The notes below the pieces were generated by a model. It worked only from the letters and a program-made list of their open reading frames with translations, made no database searches and was not told the origin of the DNA. The position numbers were made by a program, and so were the translations under genes. Of a DNA stretch of 64,000 nucleotides, positions 8,694 to 18,543 are shown one piece after another (within the stretch, counting starts at the first letter, position 1; every line of letters begins with the position of its first letter). This DNA is from Gordonia tangerina (lineage in GTDB: Bacteria > Actinomycetota > Actinomycetes > Mycobacteriales > Mycobacteriaceae): assembly GCF_021556435.1 (NCBI RefSeq), contig NZ_JAKGCU010000007.1, forward strand, positions 120,647 to 184,646. Direction: 5' to 3'.

Positions 8694-10685
8694 GTGTTCA
8701 CCTTCACCGACCGTGCTGCCGACGACGCTCTGCTGGCCTCCAGCAGTCTCGACGAATTGGCGCAGCATGGTCGCGACCTGTTGCGGTTGAGTAATCAAGC
8801 CCAAGCCCTGGCGATGCAGATCGCCCGTCAGATCGGGCAATCCACCTACAACGAGCGTCTCGCCGGATACAACGATTTCGTTCCGAACCGAGTCCGCAAC
8901 GCCGCCGACAAAGCCGCGAAAGGCGAAATCTCGCTGCAGTTGGGTATTTCTCGACGTCAAGCCGGGGAATGGGTCGGTCTCGACGAACTGCTCGACGAAC
9001 ACCCCAAGATCCGTGATGCCTTCCGCGCCGGCGACCTGAGGCCCCACCGGCTGGGTGTGGCCATCCGCGGCGCCGCCACCGGCCCCACCGGCGACCTGCG
9101 AGCACGACTCGGCGAACTCGCCGACAACGCTGACACCACCGACGAAACCGATACCGACACCGACAATGTCGACGAGGAACTCACCCTCGACCTCGACGAC
9201 CCCGCAGCCGACCTCGATCCCGGCACCGACGATCCCGGCACCGACGATACCGGCACCGATGGTGAGGGCGCGAGCGAGGCTGGTGATGCTGCGTCCGAGA
9301 CCGACCCTGCCGCCACCGACGATCCCGCCGCCGACGATGCCGACGAGGATGAGCCGTGGGATTTCGATGATGTGGTGCTCGATCTGGCCAGCCGACCCAC
9401 CACCGACACCGCCCTGCGAGATGATCTCGACGCCATCATCATCAGTCTTGATCCGGATCGGGCTGTCGAGGCCCACGACGACATCGCCGACCTGTTTGGG
9501 GATGTGACGATCGGTAACGAAGCGTTCGGGCACATGACCGTCGATGCCTGCATCCCCGCCGAACACGGCGTGCACCTGCGCGACCGCATCAGCGCCCTCA
9601 TCGGACGACGGGTGTGTCGCCGTGATGGGCGCAGCATCAAAGCCCAACGCGTGGCCGCGTTCGCCGAAATCATCAAAGCCCCCGGCGCAAAACTACGCTG
9701 CCACTGCGGCGACGACACCTGCCCCGCCCGCCAGACCCGCACCAGCAACCCAGCACCCGCCACCACCCCGAGTCCGGTCACCGGCGGTGTCCGCGAGTCA
9801 TCAGTCGACACCAGCACACCCGGCCAGACCGCCGTCGAACCCGCGACCGGTGGGCCGGATGCGGCCGAGGAACAGCCGATCACCCTCGCCGACATTGACG
9901 ACAGCGGCACCGACAGAGGCATCGACTCGGACACCGACAACAATGGTGAGAGTGGACAAGCCGACTCCCGAATCGATGACGCTGATGACGAGGTTGAGGA
10001 TGTCACGCCCTCCCCGGAAACCCGACGAGACTTCATCACCGCACCACCCGCCGCACACGCCATGGCCGCAGAGGTCGAACTCACCGCGGACGCAGAACAC
10101 ACCGAGGACACCGATACCGACCCGGACACCAATTCCGATTCCGACCTCATCGTCCCCGGCCTGACCCTGCTCCACGACCCGACCGGTCTCGACCCGACCC
10201 GCCTGATGGGCTACGGCGCCATCGACCCCGCCCACGCCGCTCGGATCGCACCACACGCCACCACCATCACCGCCCGCCCGAGTGGAACCCGTACCGCCAG
10301 CGGACTGATCATCTTCGGCAACCGCACACCGGCCCCACCGATCGACCCGACAGGCCACGGCGGGTTCGCCACCCCACCACCGGGAGCGCTGACCTATAAA
10401 CCGTCAGCCGCCCTACGCGCGGAGATCATTCAACTCGACCGACGTTGCCGCTACCCCTACTGCGGCCGACCATCCGAGGAATGCGAACTTGACCACCTGC
10501 TCAAGTTCTGCCATGCCGACCCTTTGGCCGGCGGCTGGACCGTGGCCTTCAACCTCGCACCCCTATGCCGACCCGACCACGACCGCAAACACGACGGGCC
10601 GTGGATACCGACCATGCACACCGACCGCACCATCACCTGGCGCAACGCGCGCACCGGACAGATCATCGTCACCTACCCGCGCTGA
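8694..10685 (+). CDS. DUF222/HNH endonuclease domain protein, 13E12 repeat family
   Basis: A 663-residue protein starting at GTG 8694 behind AAAGGAG. The N half is DUF222-like (about 15-330). The C-terminal HNH nuclease shows RCRYPYCGRP, ECELDHL and CRPDHDRKHDGPW (about 575-650), with the CxxC, DH and H residues expected. Two very acidic Asp/Thr-rich low-complexity inserts interrupt it, about residues 140-220 and 370-490, making it longer than typical family members. The family is multicopy in mycobacteria (REP13E12) and of unknown role. A nuclease or mobile-element function is inferred from the HNH domain. Confidence 0.88.
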   Translation: MFTFTDRAADDALLASSSLDELAQHGRDLLRLSNQAQALAMQIARQIGQSTYNERLAGYNDFVPNRVRNAADKAAKGEISLQLGISRRQAGEWVGLDELLDEHPKIRDAFRAGDLRPHRLGVAIRGAATGPTGDLRARLGELADNADTTDETDTDTDNVDEELTLDLDDPAADLDPGTDDPGTDDTGTDGEGASEAGDAASETDPAATDDPAADDADEDEPWDFDDVVLDLASRPTTDTALRDDLDAIIISLDPDRAVEAHDDIADLFGDVTIGNEAFGHMTVDACIPAEHGVHLRDRISALIGRRVCRRDGRSIKAQRVAAFAEIIKAPGAKLRCHCGDDTCPARQTRTSNPAPATTPSPVTGGVRESSVDTSTPGQTAVEPATGGPDAAEEQPITLADIDDSGTDRGIDSDTDNNGESGQADSRIDDADDEVEDVTPSPETRRDFITAPPAAHAMAAEVELTADAEHTEDTDTDPDTNSDSDLIVPGLTLLHDPTGLDPTRLMGYGAIDPAHAARIAPHATTITARPSGTRTASGLIIFGNRTPAPPIDPTGHGGFATPPPGALTYKPSAALRAEIIQLDRRCRYPYCGRPSEECELDHLLKFCHADPLAGGWTVAFNLAPLCRPDHDRKHDGPWIPTMHTDRTITWRNARTGQIIVTYPR

Positions 10686-10818
10686 CCGCTGCGTTGTCAC
10701 TGCATCCGGATCGGCGGAAGCGAATCAGTCGCCCCTCGAGGTGCTCTCCAGCTGCACGGCGCTGGGCGCCGATGCGCACCTGACGTCGCCGCGAGCGCCC
10801 GCCTGTCAGGATTGGGGC

Positions 10819-11865
10819 ATGTTACTGGTCGCTGCGCTGCTGGCCCTGCTCGTGCTGAGCGGGGTGCTGAGTGCCTGGCGAGATCCCCGTCGTCTGAAGC
10901 CGGGAATCTACTTGACCGCCGCGGGTGCCTTGCTCGTGATGATCACTGTGTTCCTGGCCTTGACGGCGACCGGAAACGAAGTCACCGAGGCCTGGGTGTT
11001 GCTGGCGATGTGTGCCTGCGGCCTGCTCGCCATCATCGCCCTGGGTATCTACCTGATCGTCAACGGGTTCGACCTGGCCCGAAAAGAAGGTGCGCGGCCG
11101 GCGACGTTGCTGTCGACGCTGCTCGGGATCTTGTTGTTCGGCTACGCGATCGCGGTGTCGATCGGCGTGGTGATCGGTTGGTTCGACTCGGCGGCCTCCA
11201 ACAGTATTCTGCTCGTCTTACTGGCGGTGGGCCTGCCTGCGGGTTACCTCGGATTCGTGTGCGTCGCCTTCCTCGGTTGGTCACTGCTCTACGCGCAACA
11301 CGGCCGCCGAAAAGCTCGTACCGAACCGGTCGACGCGATCATCGTGCTGGGCGCGGGTCTGCTCGGCGGTAACCGGGTCAACCCGCTGCTCGCCAACCGT
11401 CTCGACCGTGGACATGAACTGCTGGACAACGCGATCCGCGCACGCCGCGACCCGATCCTGGTGTGCTCGGGTGGACGCGGTGATGACGAGACGGAATCCG
11501 AGGCGTCGGCAATGTCGCGCTATCTCGTCGAACACGGTGTCGACGATCGGCGCATCCGCATCGAGGACGCCTCCACCGACACCGCCGAGAATCTCGCCTA
11601 CACGAAACAATTGCTCGACGAGAGCGGCATCACGGGCCGGGCAGCCGTGGTCACCAGCGACTACCACGCTTTCCGGGCCGCAACGCTCATGCGCTCCGCC
11701 GGGATCGATGGATTCAGCACGGGCGCCCACACCGCGGCCTACTTCGTCCCGAACGCGCAGGTCCGAGAGTTCGTGGCGATCCTGCGCGATCATCTCTGGC
11801 TCAACGTCGCGGTGCTCGCAGTGCTCTCGGTGCCATGGGTGGCCGGCCTCGTTCGGGTGCTCTAG
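10819..11865 (+). CDS. YdcF/SanA-like (DUF218) membrane protein
   Basis: A 348-residue protein with about five hydrophobic segments in the first 165 residues, then a DUF218 domain (VDAIIVLGAGL, CSGGRGDDE, EDASTDTAENLAY, VVTSDYHAFRAATLMR). DUF218 proteins such as ElyC and SanA act at the cell envelope, but the reaction is unknown. The start is at ATG 10819, before the first membrane segment; an in-frame extension would run back into the HNH gene. The copper cluster follows, but nothing ties this gene to it functionally. Confidence 0.82.
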   Translation: MLLVAALLALLVLSGVLSAWRDPRRLKPGIYLTAAGALLVMITVFLALTATGNEVTEAWVLLAMCACGLLAIIALGIYLIVNGFDLARKEGARPATLLSTLLGILLFGYAIAVSIGVVIGWFDSAASNSILLVLLAVGLPAGYLGFVCVAFLGWSLLYAQHGRRKARTEPVDAIIVLGAGLLGGNRVNPLLANRLDRGHELLDNAIRARRDPILVCSGGRGDDETESEASAMSRYLVEHGVDDRRIRIEDASTDTAENLAYTKQLLDESGITGRAAVVTSDYHAFRAATLMRSAGIDGFSTGAHTAAYFVPNAQVREFVAILRDHLWLNVAVLAVLSVPWVAGLVRVL

Positions 11866-11910
11866 AGCGCTGAACCTGAATCAGAGGGGGCGAGGGGAGA
11901 CGCGAGCGGC

Positions 11911-12609
11911 ATGGACCATCATGGTGGCGTGCGGTGTGAAGTGGCCCGCGAGGCATTGTCTGCACGTCTCGACGGGGAGTACGAAGGCGTTCCGTCGGAA
12001 CGTGTCGACGAGCACGTCGCGCAGTGCCCCGGCTGCCGCAGCTGGCTTGTGGCCGCCACCCGACACTCCGACGCTATGGCGGGCCTCGAGCTCGACGAGC
12101 CCCCGCAGACCCCACCGACGCTCCTTGACAGCGCCGGCACACCGCCGGTCACCCGGGCGGCCCGAGTGCAGCGGGGATTGCGGAGCAATGCGATCCGGAT
12201 CGGATTGACCCTCACGGGTGCTGCCCAGATCGTCATCGCGATGCTGCAGATGACCGGAATCGACTTCGGCATGACCCACGGCGCGCCCGACGCGTCGACG
12301 CACCTGGTCAACGAGACCACCGCCTGGGCGCTGGCGTTGGGCGTGTGCATGATCGTCGCCGCCTGGTGGCAGCGGGCACTACCCGGGCTACTCGTGGTGC
12401 TCAGCGTGTTCACAGTGGTGCTGATCGGCTACGTCATCCACGACGCGCTCGCCGGCGCCGTCACCGTCAGCCGCGTGCTGTCGCATCTCCCGGTCGTCAT
12501 CGGACTCGGGTTCGCCGTCTGGGGTAGCAGGGGCGACCCCTCCGGAGCACAGTCGGAACGGTTCGACCTCGATCGCTGGTCGTCGGGCCGGCCCGGTCCA
12601 CGCGCCTGA
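11911..12609 (+). CDS. zinc-finger (zf-HC2) membrane protein, putative anti-sigma factor
   Basis: A 232-residue protein. The N-terminal part has C9 and then HVAQCPGC (His-x3-Cys-x2-Cys), the zinc anti-sigma motif, followed by about four membrane segments. Rv0093c of M. tuberculosis, a SigC-dependent gene, has a similar build. Here it lies in the same cluster as a SigC-like sigma factor and copper genes, so it is a candidate regulator of that sigma factor. It is not adjacent to the sigma gene, and direct partnership is unproven. It ends 17 bp from the convergent DUF5134 gene. Confidence 0.72.
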   Translation: MDHHGGVRCEVAREALSARLDGEYEGVPSERVDEHVAQCPGCRSWLVAATRHSDAMAGLELDEPPQTPPTLLDSAGTPPVTRAARVQRGLRSNAIRIGLTLTGAAQIVIAMLQMTGIDFGMTHGAPDASTHLVNETTAWALALGVCMIVAAWWQRALPGLLVVLSVFTVVLIGYVIHDALAGAVTVSRVLSHLPVVIGLGFAVWGSRGDPSGAQSERFDLDRWSSGRPGPRA

Positions 12610-12626
12610 CCGGTGCAGGCGTGACG

Positions 12627-13292
12627 TCAGGCCATGGCGAAGAACATGATCGACATGCCGGCGGCCATGAACACCTGCGAGAGCTCGCCACTGTGGGTGA
12701 GCAGTGCCGACGCGCGCTGCTCGGGTGCACCCACCGGTCTGCGCCGACTGAAGTACAGGTAGAGCCACCCGATCGCGGCGATCAGGAAACCGATCGCCAG
12801 CATCCAGTTCAACATCGTGACGTACCCGGGATTCGCGGCGTTGCTGTGCACGTCCGAACCATGGGTGGTGCCCGCCATGTCCATCCCCGTCATGTCATGA
12901 CCGGACATCATGTGGGCGTCGGTGTCCACATTCGACGCCGAGCCGGGCAGCAGATCGCCGTGCATGACCGCATACATCCACGCCATCGCCGCCATCATCA
13001 CCGCGTGATAGCCATGGGCCGCCCGCTCGGCGGTCGTGTCCGCGAAGACGATCGCTGCGACCACAAACCACATGCCGGCCCCGAGGAAGAACACCATCGG
13101 CCCGGTCGTCGGCAGATCCATTCCGAACGGCCACGCCATCGCGATCATCGCCGCCGCCATCACGATGTGCAGCAGGTGGCCGATGACCCCGGGCCAGCGG
13201 AGCCGATGAGTGACGAGGGACAGGACGTATTCGGAGATCGCTGCCGCCATCAGGAGGGTGACGATCCACCGCACCGTCAGGTCGGCGATCAC
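12627..13292 (-). CDS. DUF5134 family membrane protein with His/Met-rich loop
   Basis: A 221-residue membrane protein with about six hydrophobic helices. A His/Met/Asp-rich loop (DAHMMSGHDMTGMDMAGTTHG) in the C half looks like a soft-metal-binding segment and suits the copper setting. The GTG at 13292 gives the usual DUF5134 start just before the first helix. An ATG at 13406 would add 38 residues with no membrane character. A clear ECF-type promoter at 13448-13476 drives it. Its job is probably in copper handling or cytochrome oxidase assembly, inferred from context. Confidence 0.75.
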   Translation of the reverse strand: MIADLTVRWIVTLLMAAAISEYVLSLVTHRLRWPGVIGHLLHIVMAAAMIAMAWPFGMDLPTTGPMVFFLGAGMWFVVAAIVFADTTAERAAHGYHAVMMAAMAWMYAVMHGDLLPGSASNVDTDAHMMSGHDMTGMDMAGTTHGSDVHSNAANPGYVTMLNWMLAIGFLIAAIGWLYLYFSRRRPVGAPEQRASALLTHSGELSQVFMAAGMSIMFFAMA

Positions 13293-13447
13293 CCGATCAC
13301 CGCCGATCCCATCCACAGGACATAACAGGATCGTGGGGGGCGCGGTGGGTCGCGGTGGAACTCCGCGCAGGACGAGCAGATGGACACGTCGAAGAACTCC
13401 GTTCATGATCGACAGGGACGTCGATGGGTGGATGGCCGGTAACCGAG

Positions 13448-13476
13448 TAGTCGCGCGGGCGGCGTCCCGGGTTCCC
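13448..13476 (-). promoter_or_regulatory. ECF-type promoter of the DUF5134 gene
   Basis: Read on the minus strand: GGGAAC (13476-13471), 17 bases, then CGACTACTC (from 13453). The same -35, the same 17-base spacer length and the same nine-base -10 region occur upstream of the Cu ATPase at 18446-18474, although the spacer sequences differ. This is the expected pattern for an ECF sigma factor, with the SigC-like gene at 18544 the obvious candidate. Confidence 0.7.
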
Positions 13477-13600
13477 GCCGTCACTCACCCGCTGGTGTGA
13501 GCCGCATCGCGTTTTTCGTCTCGACGACACGCGGTCGTAGAGTGGCCGGTGAACGATCTGCTCCTCGGCGGAGCAGTCCCCGACACACGCTCAGGACCTC

Positions 13601-15592
13601 ATGATCGACACCGCCGCAGCCCGTCCTCGGATTGCAACCTCCGCACCGATGGCCTGGGCGGGTATCGGTGTCGGAGTCGTCGCACTTGTCGTCTATGCGC
13701 TCGTCTCCGGCACCACGCGATTCCGCGAAACCGGTGACAGCTTCCCGGGGTGGTTCACCGCGATCGCCGCGCCGGTCGGATTCTTCGTCGTCGCCATGGC
13801 GGCGGCGGTGTCGATCGGCGCGCTGGTCTACGTCACCATCTGCGCCCGCCCCGATGCCGACCGGATGATCGGGGTGGAGACATTTCGCGCGCACCGCATC
13901 GTCGAGCGGGTCGCGCCCCTGTGGTTCGTCGGCGCCGCCGTCATGGTGGTGATCACCGCCGCCGACCGGTCGGGTGTCTCGATCGGCACCCTGGTGTCCA
14001 CCTCGGGCGCATGGTCGATCATCACCACCTCCGAGCAGGCCGTGGGCTGGATCGTCAGCGCCTGCTGCGCCTTGGCGATCGCGGTGGCCACCCGCATCAG
14101 TCTGTCGTGGACCACGCACGCACTGCTGCTCATCCCCGGTTTCATCGCGGCCGTCGCCTTGCCGGTCGCCGGCAACGCCGGACAGGGACCGGATCATGAC
14201 TACACCACCACCGCGGTCATCGTCTTCGCCACCGCGGTCACGGTCCTCACCGGTGTGCGGGTCGCGGCATCGCTCACCCTCGACCGGGACACCCCCGAGC
14301 CCGACCGGGCACCGACCGGCCGGCGCCTCGGATGGACACTGGCGATTGCCGATGTGATCACCGTCATCTACGGACTGATCCTGATCGGATTCCTGGTCCC
14401 GCTCGGGCAGCTCGCGGCGTCGGCCTACGGCTGGTGGGCGCTCATCGCAGGGGCCGCAGCGATCGTCGGCCTCGCGCTCGACCTGCGCCTGCTGATCCTG
14501 GCGCGGCGCTGCGACGACCTGCCCGTGGGTGCGATGACGATGCTGCGCGGCGGGGTCCTCGCGGCTACGGTGCTGCAGGTGGCGCTCGCCGGGACGGCCA
14601 CTCGTACGGCTCCGGCGTTGCTGGAGCACGAGTTCACGGCATGGGATGTGTTCCTCGGCTACGAATTGCCAGATCCGCCGTCGGTGGCGCGACTGGCCTT
14701 CCTGTGGCGACTCGATCTGTTCCTCGGTGTCGGCGCGATCGTGCTGGCCGTGCTGTACCTGATCGGCGTACGCCAGCTGCGTCGACGCGGCATCGAATGG
14801 CCGTGGGGCCGCACCCTGTCGTGGGTGCTGGGCTGTGTCTCGCTCGTGGTGGTCACCTCATCGGGAGTGCGAACCTACGGAATGGCGATGTTCAGCGTGC
14901 ACATGGCCGAACACATGGCGCTCAACATGTTCATCCCGGTACTGCTGGTGCTCGGCGCCCCCGTCACCCTTGCCCTGCGCGCACTGCCGACCGCCCGCGG
15001 CGGTCTTCCCGGACCTCGCGAATGGATCGTCTGGCTGGTGCACTCGCGGTTCACTCAGATCCTCACCAACCCCATCGTGGCGCTGCTGATCTTCGTGATC
15101 TCGCTGTACGGGGTGTATTTCACCTCGCTGTTCGACACGCTGGCCCGCTACCACTGGGGTCACGACCTGATGAGTGTGCATTTCCTCATCACCGGCTACC
15201 TCTTCTACTGGATCATCATCGGCATCGACCCCGGCCCCAAACGCCTGCCATTCCTCGGTCGGCTCGGGCTGCTGTTCGCGATCATGCCGTTCCACGCCTT
15301 CTTCGGCATCGCGACCATGACGATGGACACCCTGATCGGTGGCACGTTCTACACATATCTGGGTCTGCCCTGGCTGGCCGACCTGTTCCGCGACCAGTTC
15401 GTGGGTGGCGCCATCGCCTGGGGTGCCAGCGAGGTGCCAGCATTGCTGGTGGTGATCGCCCTGGTCCACCAGTGGGCCACCCAGGACCGGCGGATCGCCA
15501 AACGTCGCGATCGCCACGCCGACACCTACGACGACGACGAACTCACCGCCTACAACCGGATGCTCACGGAACTGTCCCGCAACCGGCAGTGA
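13601..15592 (+). CDS. bifunctional copper resistance CopD / cytochrome c oxidase assembly (Caa3-type) protein
   Basis: A 663-residue polytopic protein. The first part (to about 320) has CopD-like membrane helices. The second part (about 345-660) is a CtaG/Caa3-type domain with MFSVHMAEHMALNMFIP, HFLITGYLFYWIIIGIDP and PFHAFFGIA, carrying conserved His residues that could bind copper. It corresponds to Rv0102 beside ctpB in M. tuberculosis. Likely role: copper import or delivery to cytochrome oxidase. Start at ATG 13601. It converges on the lipoprotein gene with a 40-bp gap. Confidence 0.87.
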   Translation: MIDTAAARPRIATSAPMAWAGIGVGVVALVVYALVSGTTRFRETGDSFPGWFTAIAAPVGFFVVAMAAAVSIGALVYVTICARPDADRMIGVETFRAHRIVERVAPLWFVGAAVMVVITAADRSGVSIGTLVSTSGAWSIITTSEQAVGWIVSACCALAIAVATRISLSWTTHALLLIPGFIAAVALPVAGNAGQGPDHDYTTTAVIVFATAVTVLTGVRVAASLTLDRDTPEPDRAPTGRRLGWTLAIADVITVIYGLILIGFLVPLGQLAASAYGWWALIAGAAAIVGLALDLRLLILARRCDDLPVGAMTMLRGGVLAATVLQVALAGTATRTAPALLEHEFTAWDVFLGYELPDPPSVARLAFLWRLDLFLGVGAIVLAVLYLIGVRQLRRRGIEWPWGRTLSWVLGCVSLVVVTSSGVRTYGMAMFSVHMAEHMALNMFIPVLLVLGAPVTLALRALPTARGGLPGPREWIVWLVHSRFTQILTNPIVALLIFVISLYGVYFTSLFDTLARYHWGHDLMSVHFLITGYLFYWIIIGIDPGPKRLPFLGRLGLLFAIMPFHAFFGIATMTMDTLIGGTFYTYLGLPWLADLFRDQFVGGAIAWGASEVPALLVVIALVHQWATQDRRIAKRRDRHADTYDDDELTAYNRMLTELSRNRQ

Positions 15593-15632
15593 ACCCACCG
15601 GCCGACATCGCATGACGCGCCGGCCCGACGGC

Positions 15633-16055
15633 TCAGCGTAGGGCGACCTGCACGGCATCGCTGTACCGGTCGCGTTGTTCCGCCGACGACGTGTCGGGGA
15701 AGGTCACCACGACATCGAGTACCTGAAACGACTCCGGATGCGCACCACGGTAGATCTCGGCGCGCCCGGTGGTGGAAAAGTGCATAACGGTCAGCTCGTC
15801 GGCGGCCACCGCCGATGTACATCCCGCATCCGGACACACGTCGCCGGTGACGTCGTGGCGGTTGGTCACCGGCAGATCCTGAGCGGCGACCCCGTCGAGC
15901 ACCCGGTCCAATGACATCGGATCGATCGTGTTGTCGACCGCGGACCCGGTCGGTCGGGTGGGTTCGGTGACGTCGTCGGCGCAGCCGCTCACCGTGAGCA
16001 GCGTGACGGCGGCCGACATCAGCAGCAGCGCCCGTGCGCGCGTCGAGGCGTTCAT
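15633..16055 (-). CDS. small lipoprotein in the copper operon
   Basis: A 140-residue protein with a signal peptide ending in the lipobox VSGC (Cys25 lipidated), so anchored outside the membrane. The mature part contains a CPDAGC pair, which could be a disulfide or metal site, and no domain I recognise. The ATG at 16055 overlaps the stop of the Cu ATPase (ATGA), so the two are translated together. A role as periplasmic copper chaperone or sensor is a guess from context. Confidence 0.72.
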   Translation of the reverse strand: MNASTRARALLLMSAAVTLLTVSGCADDVTEPTRPTGSAVDNTIDPMSLDRVLDGVAAQDLPVTNRHDVTGDVCPDAGCTSAVAADELTVMHFSTTGRAEIYRGAHPESFQVLDVVVTFPDTSSAEQRDRYSDAVQVALR

Positions 16056-18388
16056 GACGACACCGCCTCGGTGCTTGCGGGCTCGGTGCTTGCGTGCTCG
16101 TTGCCGGTCCATTCGTGGCCGGCCGCGAAACGGCGCAGCCGCAGGCTGTTGGACACCACGAAGAACGACGAGAACGCCATCGCCGCACCCGCGATCAACG
16201 GATTGAGCAACCCCGCCGCCGCGATCGGGATGGCCGCGACGTTGTAGCCGAACGCCCATACCATGTTGGTGCGGATGGTCTGGCGGGTCGCGCGCGCCAA
16301 GCCGAGTGCCTCGACCACGCTCCGCAAGTCGTGGCGTACCAGGATGATGTCGGCGGCCGCGATCGCCACGTCGGTGCCGCGGCCGATTGCCAGGCCGAGG
16401 TCGGCAGTCACCAGAGCGGGAGCATCATTGATGCCGTCACCCACCATCGCCACCACCCGGCCCTCCTCCCGCAGTCGCTCGATACGCGCCACCTTCTCGT
16501 CGGGCAGCACCTCGGCGAGGACCTCGTCGATGCCCACCTCGTCGGCGACCTTCTGCGCGGCGGCGGCGTTGTCGCCGGTCACCAGCAAGGTGCGCATGCC
16601 GAGCCGACGCAGTTCGCGCACCGTCTCGGCGGCACTCGGTTTCACCGTGTCGGCGACCGCGATCGCACCGCACACCGCGTCGTCCATCGCGACGTAGACC
16701 ACGGTCTGTCCGGCCGACTCGGCGTCGCGGCGCGCACGGGCGAGATCAGTGGGAACCGTGGCGCCCCGCGCCACCCAGCGCGGCGAACCGACCTGCACGT
16801 GGCGGCCACCGACCACGCCGCGCACACCTCGGCCCGGCTCGGCGACGAAGTCGGTGACGTCTCCTGCGTCCGGGTCGGCAGCAGCGGCGATCGCCTTTGC
16901 CACCGCATGTTCGGAGGCGGCCTCCAGTGTTGCGGCCGCACCCACCACGTTGTCGTGCGAGTGACCGGCGGTCACCGCCACCGACACGATGTCCAGGGCG
17001 CCGTTGGTGAGGGTGCCGGTCTTGTCGAAGACGACGGTGTCGACCTCACGGGAAGCGTCCAACGCCTGATGACCCTTGAGGAAGATGCCCAGCTGCGCCC
17101 CGCGACCCGACGCGACCATCAGCGCGGTCGGCGTCGCCAGTCCCAACGCGCACGGGCAGGCGATCACGAGTACCGCCAGCCCGGCACCCACCGCCCGGTC
17201 GACGTCGCCGGTGGCGATGAGCCAGGCCACTACGGTCACCACGGCGATGACGATGACGATCGGCACGAACACCCCGGCGATGCGGTCGGCGAGACGCTGG
17301 ATGTCGGCCTTCGCGCTCTGCGCCTGCTCTACCAACCGGAGCATCGCGGCGAAGGCGGTGTCATCGCCGACCCGTGCGGCCTCCACCACCAGTCGACCGT
17401 TCAGCGCGGTGGTACCGCTGGTGACGGCGTCGCCGTCGGCGACGTCGACCGGTTGCGATTCGCCAGTCATGGCGCTCATGTCGATCGCGGACTCTCCGGA
17501 GGCCACCAGGCCGTCGGCGGCGATGGTCTCGCCGGGACGCACCACGAACCGCTGGCCTTCCTTCAGCTCGCCGACCGGGATGCGCATCTCCGCGCCGTCG
17601 GCCAACAGCACGGCGACATCCTTGGCGCCGAGCGCGGCCAGCGCACGTAGCGCGCCGCCGGCCCGCGACCGGGCCCTGGCCTCGAAGTAGCGCCCGGCCA
17701 GCACGAACACCGTGACCCCGGCGGCCACCTCCAGGTAAATGGAGTCACTGCCGATGATGGCTTCCCACACGCCGACGTCGGCGGTGTCGGCGGTGACGGC
17801 GAACATCGAGATCAGCGACCACGCGGTTGCCGCGATGATGCCGATGCTGATCAGCGTCTCCATCGACAGCGCGCCGACCTTCAGGTTCTTGGCGGCGACG
17901 CGGTAGAACGGCCAGGCGCAGTAGGTGACGACGGGTGCGGCCAAGGCCGTCAAAATCCACTGCCAGCCGGTGATCCGGGTGGCCGGGACGGTGGCGAACA
18001 TGATCGACAGGTCGGCCAGCGGGATGAACAGCACCAACGCGATGACCATCCGCCGGAACAGCGAGTTCGCGGCGTGTAGGTCTGGATCGTCGTCCGGATC
18101 GGCCGGGCCGGTGGACCGACGCTGCGCGGAGTAACCGGCCTTGTCGACGACGGCGCACAAGTCGGCGTCGTCGTAGGCGATCGGGGCGTCGACGGTCGCG
18201 ACGCGAGTGGCGTAGTTCACCGACGCACGCACACCGTCGACCTTGTTGAGTTTGCGTTCGACGCGTGCGGCACATGCCCCGCACGTCATCCCCGAAACCT
18301 CGAGCTCGATCCGGCGTGAGCCGGACCCGGCCTCGTCGGTCCCCGCCTTCTTCGGGGCGGTCTCGTTCACCGTTGCGACCTGCGTCAC
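16052..18388 (-). CDS. copper-translocating P1B-type ATPase (CtpB/CtpV-like)
   Basis: A 778-residue pump. An N-terminal heavy-metal domain has GMTCGACA (Cys36, Cys39). The membrane part carries the metal-site CPC ([11 protein letters not shown]), then the phosphorylation motif DKTGTLT and the hinge [10 protein letters not shown]. It moves Cu+ across the membrane; direction cannot be read from sequence. The GTG at 18388 follows GGGAGG, and an ATG five codons earlier is possible. It is divergent from the SigC-like gene and has an ECF-type promoter at 18446-18474. By synteny with Rv0102-Rv0103c it is most like ctpB. Confidence 0.92.
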   Translation of the reverse strand: MTQVATVNETAPKKAGTDEAGSGSRRIELEVSGMTCGACAARVERKLNKVDGVRASVNYATRVATVDAPIAYDDADLCAVVDKAGYSAQRRSTGPADPDDDPDLHAANSLFRRMVIALVLFIPLADLSIMFATVPATRITGWQWILTALAAPVVTYCAWPFYRVAAKNLKVGALSMETLISIGIIAATAWSLISMFAVTADTADVGVWEAIIGSDSIYLEVAAGVTVFVLAGRYFEARARSRAGGALRALAALGAKDVAVLLADGAEMRIPVGELKEGQRFVVRPGETIAADGLVASGESAIDMSAMTGESQPVDVADGDAVTSGTTALNGRLVVEAARVGDDTAFAAMLRLVEQAQSAKADIQRLADRIAGVFVPIVIVIAVVTVVAWLIATGDVDRAVGAGLAVLVIACPCALGLATPTALMVASGRGAQLGIFLKGHQALDASREVDTVVFDKTGTLTNGALDIVSVAVTAGHSHDNVVGAAATLEAASEHAVAKAIAAAADPDAGDVTDFVAEPGRGVRGVVGGRHVQVGSPRWVARGATVPTDLARARRDAESAGQTVVYVAMDDAVCGAIAVADTVKPSAAETVRELRRLGMRTLLVTGDNAAAAQKVADEVGIDEVLAEVLPDEKVARIERLREEGRVVAMVGDGINDAPALVTADLGLAIGRGTDVAIAAADIILVRHDLRSVVEALGLARATRQTIRTNMVWAFGYNVAAIPIAAAGLLNPLIAGAAMAFSSFFVVSNSLRLRRFAAGHEWTGNEHASTEPASTEAVSS

Positions 18389-18445
18389 CCTGCCTCCCAA
18401 CATTCACCGCTTGCCGGCAGCTGTCGCCGACAGTCTCCAGATGAG

Positions 18446-18474
18446 TAGTCGTCGCTGCGGGCCGCGGAGTTCCC
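18446..18474 (-). promoter_or_regulatory. ECF-type promoter of the Cu ATPase
   Basis: On the minus strand GGGAAC (18474-18469) is followed after 17 bases by CGACTACTC (from 18451). It gives a leader of about 50 nt before the GTG at 18388. It matches the promoter at 13448-13476 at every position of both elements. Confidence 0.72.
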
Positions 18475-18543
18475 GGCCTGCCGACATCGGTCAAGTTTGT
18501 TGCGCCCGACGGTCGCGGCAGCGCCATCGGCTACCGTGACCGG

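Noticed and set aside
13481..14629. Minus-strand 382-codon frame over the CopD/Caa3 gene
   Set aside because: Asp/Arg/Gly-rich translation with no hydrophobic core; the plus-strand membrane protein is clearly real.
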